Origin: a virus
IMG/VR virus record: IMGVR_UViG_3300042691_024428
Coordinates: 1 to 61,961 of that record
Length of the DNA: 61,961 nt
Strand: one strand, 5' to 3'
The position numbers and the translations under genes are program-made. Under the pieces are notes generated by a model. That model searched no databases. It saw only the letters and a list, made by a program, of their open reading frames with translations, and was not told the DNA's origin. Positions 61,308 to 61,961 of the stretch are shown piece after piece. Position 1 is the stretch's first letter; each line of letters opens with the position of its first letter.

Positions 61308-61961
61308 ACGACTATTTCCTGCACCACGCGTCGAAGCTGGCGAGCGGGCCGCAGGCCAAGATCGCGCTGAAGCACCTCAAAGGGTTCTTTGGCGCGTCGC
61401 CTGTCTCGGCAATCACGCCGCACGCGCACGAGCGATACGCCGAGCATCGGGCTGGCGTTTCGAACGACACGATCAATCGCGAGCGGATGGTCCTGCGCGC
61501 CGCGCTCAATCGGGCGGTCAAGATGGGCTGGCTTCGCTTCGCCCCCGACGTGCCGACGCTCGAAGCGAACGCGCCGCGCGAGCGGTTCATGTCCCGCACC
61601 GAGGCCGGGCGTCTGCTGTGGGCTGCGCGGCGCCGTCCGCACCTCGCCATGTTCATCCGGCTTGGCCTTTACACGGGCGCGCGGCCGGGCGCGATCCTCG
61701 ACCTGACCTGGGACCGCGTGGACTTCGAGAACGGGCTGATCGAGTATCCGCTGCCCAAGCGGACGACCGGCCGCAAGCGACGCGCTACGGTCCCGTTCAT
61801 GGGCGCCCTCGCGCGCGCGCTGCGCTGCGCCAAGGCCCGAGCCAAGACCGACCACGTTGTCGAGTATCAGGGCGAGCCGGTGAAGGGGATCAAGAAGGCG
61901 TTTCGAACGGCGGTCGCGGCTGCCGGGCTATCGGGCGTCGTCCGATATACGCTGCGGCACA
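61115..61961 (+). CDS. int: Tyrosine integrase, N-terminal part (continues at base 1)
   Basis: ATG at 61115, which begins MQFRLIRLDRSPNWYVTWTE, the usual start of a SAM-like/AP2-type arm-binding domain. The core-binding domain follows (about 70-150) and then the catalytic domain with Arg190 in YTGARPGAIL. The gene reads through the 69-bp overlap at the window end and continues at base 1 to 566. It integrates the phage into a host tRNA-Val gene. Confidence 0.93.
   Translation, partial: MQFRLIRLDRSPNWYVTWTEGGSRYVSTRTADRKEAEAFLLAFRLEYSAPEEISADRLTVAAVLDDYFLHHASKLASGPQAKIALKHLKGFFGASPVSAITPHAHERYAEHRAGVSNDTINRERMVLRAALNRAVKMGWLRFAPDVPTLEANAPRERFMSRTEAGRLLWAARRRPHLAMFIRLGLYTGARPGAILDLTWDRVDFENGLIEYPLPKRTTGRKRRATVPFMGALARALRCAKARAKTDHVVEYQGEPVKGIKKAFRTAVAAAGLSGVVRYTLRH
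61893..61961. repeat. 69-bp terminal overlap identical to bases 1-69
   Basis: The last 69 bases equal the first 69. Because the integrase frame crosses this junction without a break, the overlap most simply shows that the sequence is circular, with a 61,892-bp unit. Confidence 0.92.

Noticed and set aside
61893-61961. Direct terminal repeats of a T7-like linear genome
   Set aside because: 69 bp is short for biological terminal repeats, it lies within int, and all the modules are those of a temperate siphovirus. Circular assembly is simpler.
1-61961. CRISPR arrays, insertion sequences, rRNA or plasmid partition genes
   Set aside because: None seen. The ParB-like domain at 41073-42389 is part of a methyltransferase and has no ParA partner.

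Overview
The window is a complete, circularly closed temperate phage genome (or a circularised prophage) of about 61.9 kb. Bases 61893-61961 repeat bases 1-69 exactly, and a tyrosine integrase gene reads unbroken from 61115 across this overlap to 566, so the unique circle is 61,892 bp. The DNA is GC rich. The integrase gene contains the 3' part of a tRNA-Val(GAC) gene (298-343), the expected attP core. GTA-type holin, XkdF-type protease, GcrA-like and ParB-methylase genes, and the att tRNA, suggest an alphaproteobacterial host. The species cannot be read from the sequence.

Left half (35291 down to 1078, all on the minus strand) is the late region of a long-tailed siphovirus. In transcription order: terminase small and large subunits; portal; a block of seven unusual structural genes; a MuF-type head protein; a structural protein ending in an acetyltransferase-like fold; XkdF-like protease; a terminator; scaffold with a nested second start; decoration protein; major capsid protein; head-tail connectors; tail tube; G/GT tail chaperones joined by a programmed -1 frameshift at GGGAAAC; tape measure; tail-tip genes including a J-like protein and a cupin; tail fibres; then membrane protein, M15 endolysin, holin and an HNH protein. 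Most genes overlap by 4 bases (ATGA or GTGA), so translation is coupled.

Right part: 35502-40030 (plus) is a run of small genes, mostly of unknown function, ending in a histone-H1-like gene. Next come a terminator, an initiator-type tRNA-fMet gene, another hairpin and an AT-richer HNH endonuclease gene. A ParB-methyltransferase gene faces back on the minus strand. A DUF932 gene and four small genes follow to 44790, closed by a terminator. The switch region lies at 48649-48818. A Cro-like gene starts the leftward replication operon (Cro-like, RusA, unknown, DnaB helicase, replication initiator-like, small HTH), and an S24-type repressor is transcribed rightward. From 49585 to 60945 a long plus-strand early operon carries RecT, SSB, DUF2303, a J-domain protein, DUF5131, a Lar-like protein, a likely Acb2-type anti-defence protein and many small genes, ending in an excisionase-like HTH gene and the integrase.

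The most interesting feature is regulatory. I count about 25 copies of a 17-bp imperfect palindrome, consensus TTTGCCGAAACGGCAAA. They flank the repressor gene, sit at the starts of operons, overlap ribosome binding sites and lie inside structural genes. The AAA/TTT centre is mostly oriented with transcription. This looks like a distributed operator/stoperator set, as in mycobacteriophage L5 but with unrelated sequence. A second palindrome, TGTAACNCCNNGGAGTTACA, occurs three times, each time overlapping the -10 region of a predicted plus-strand promoter.
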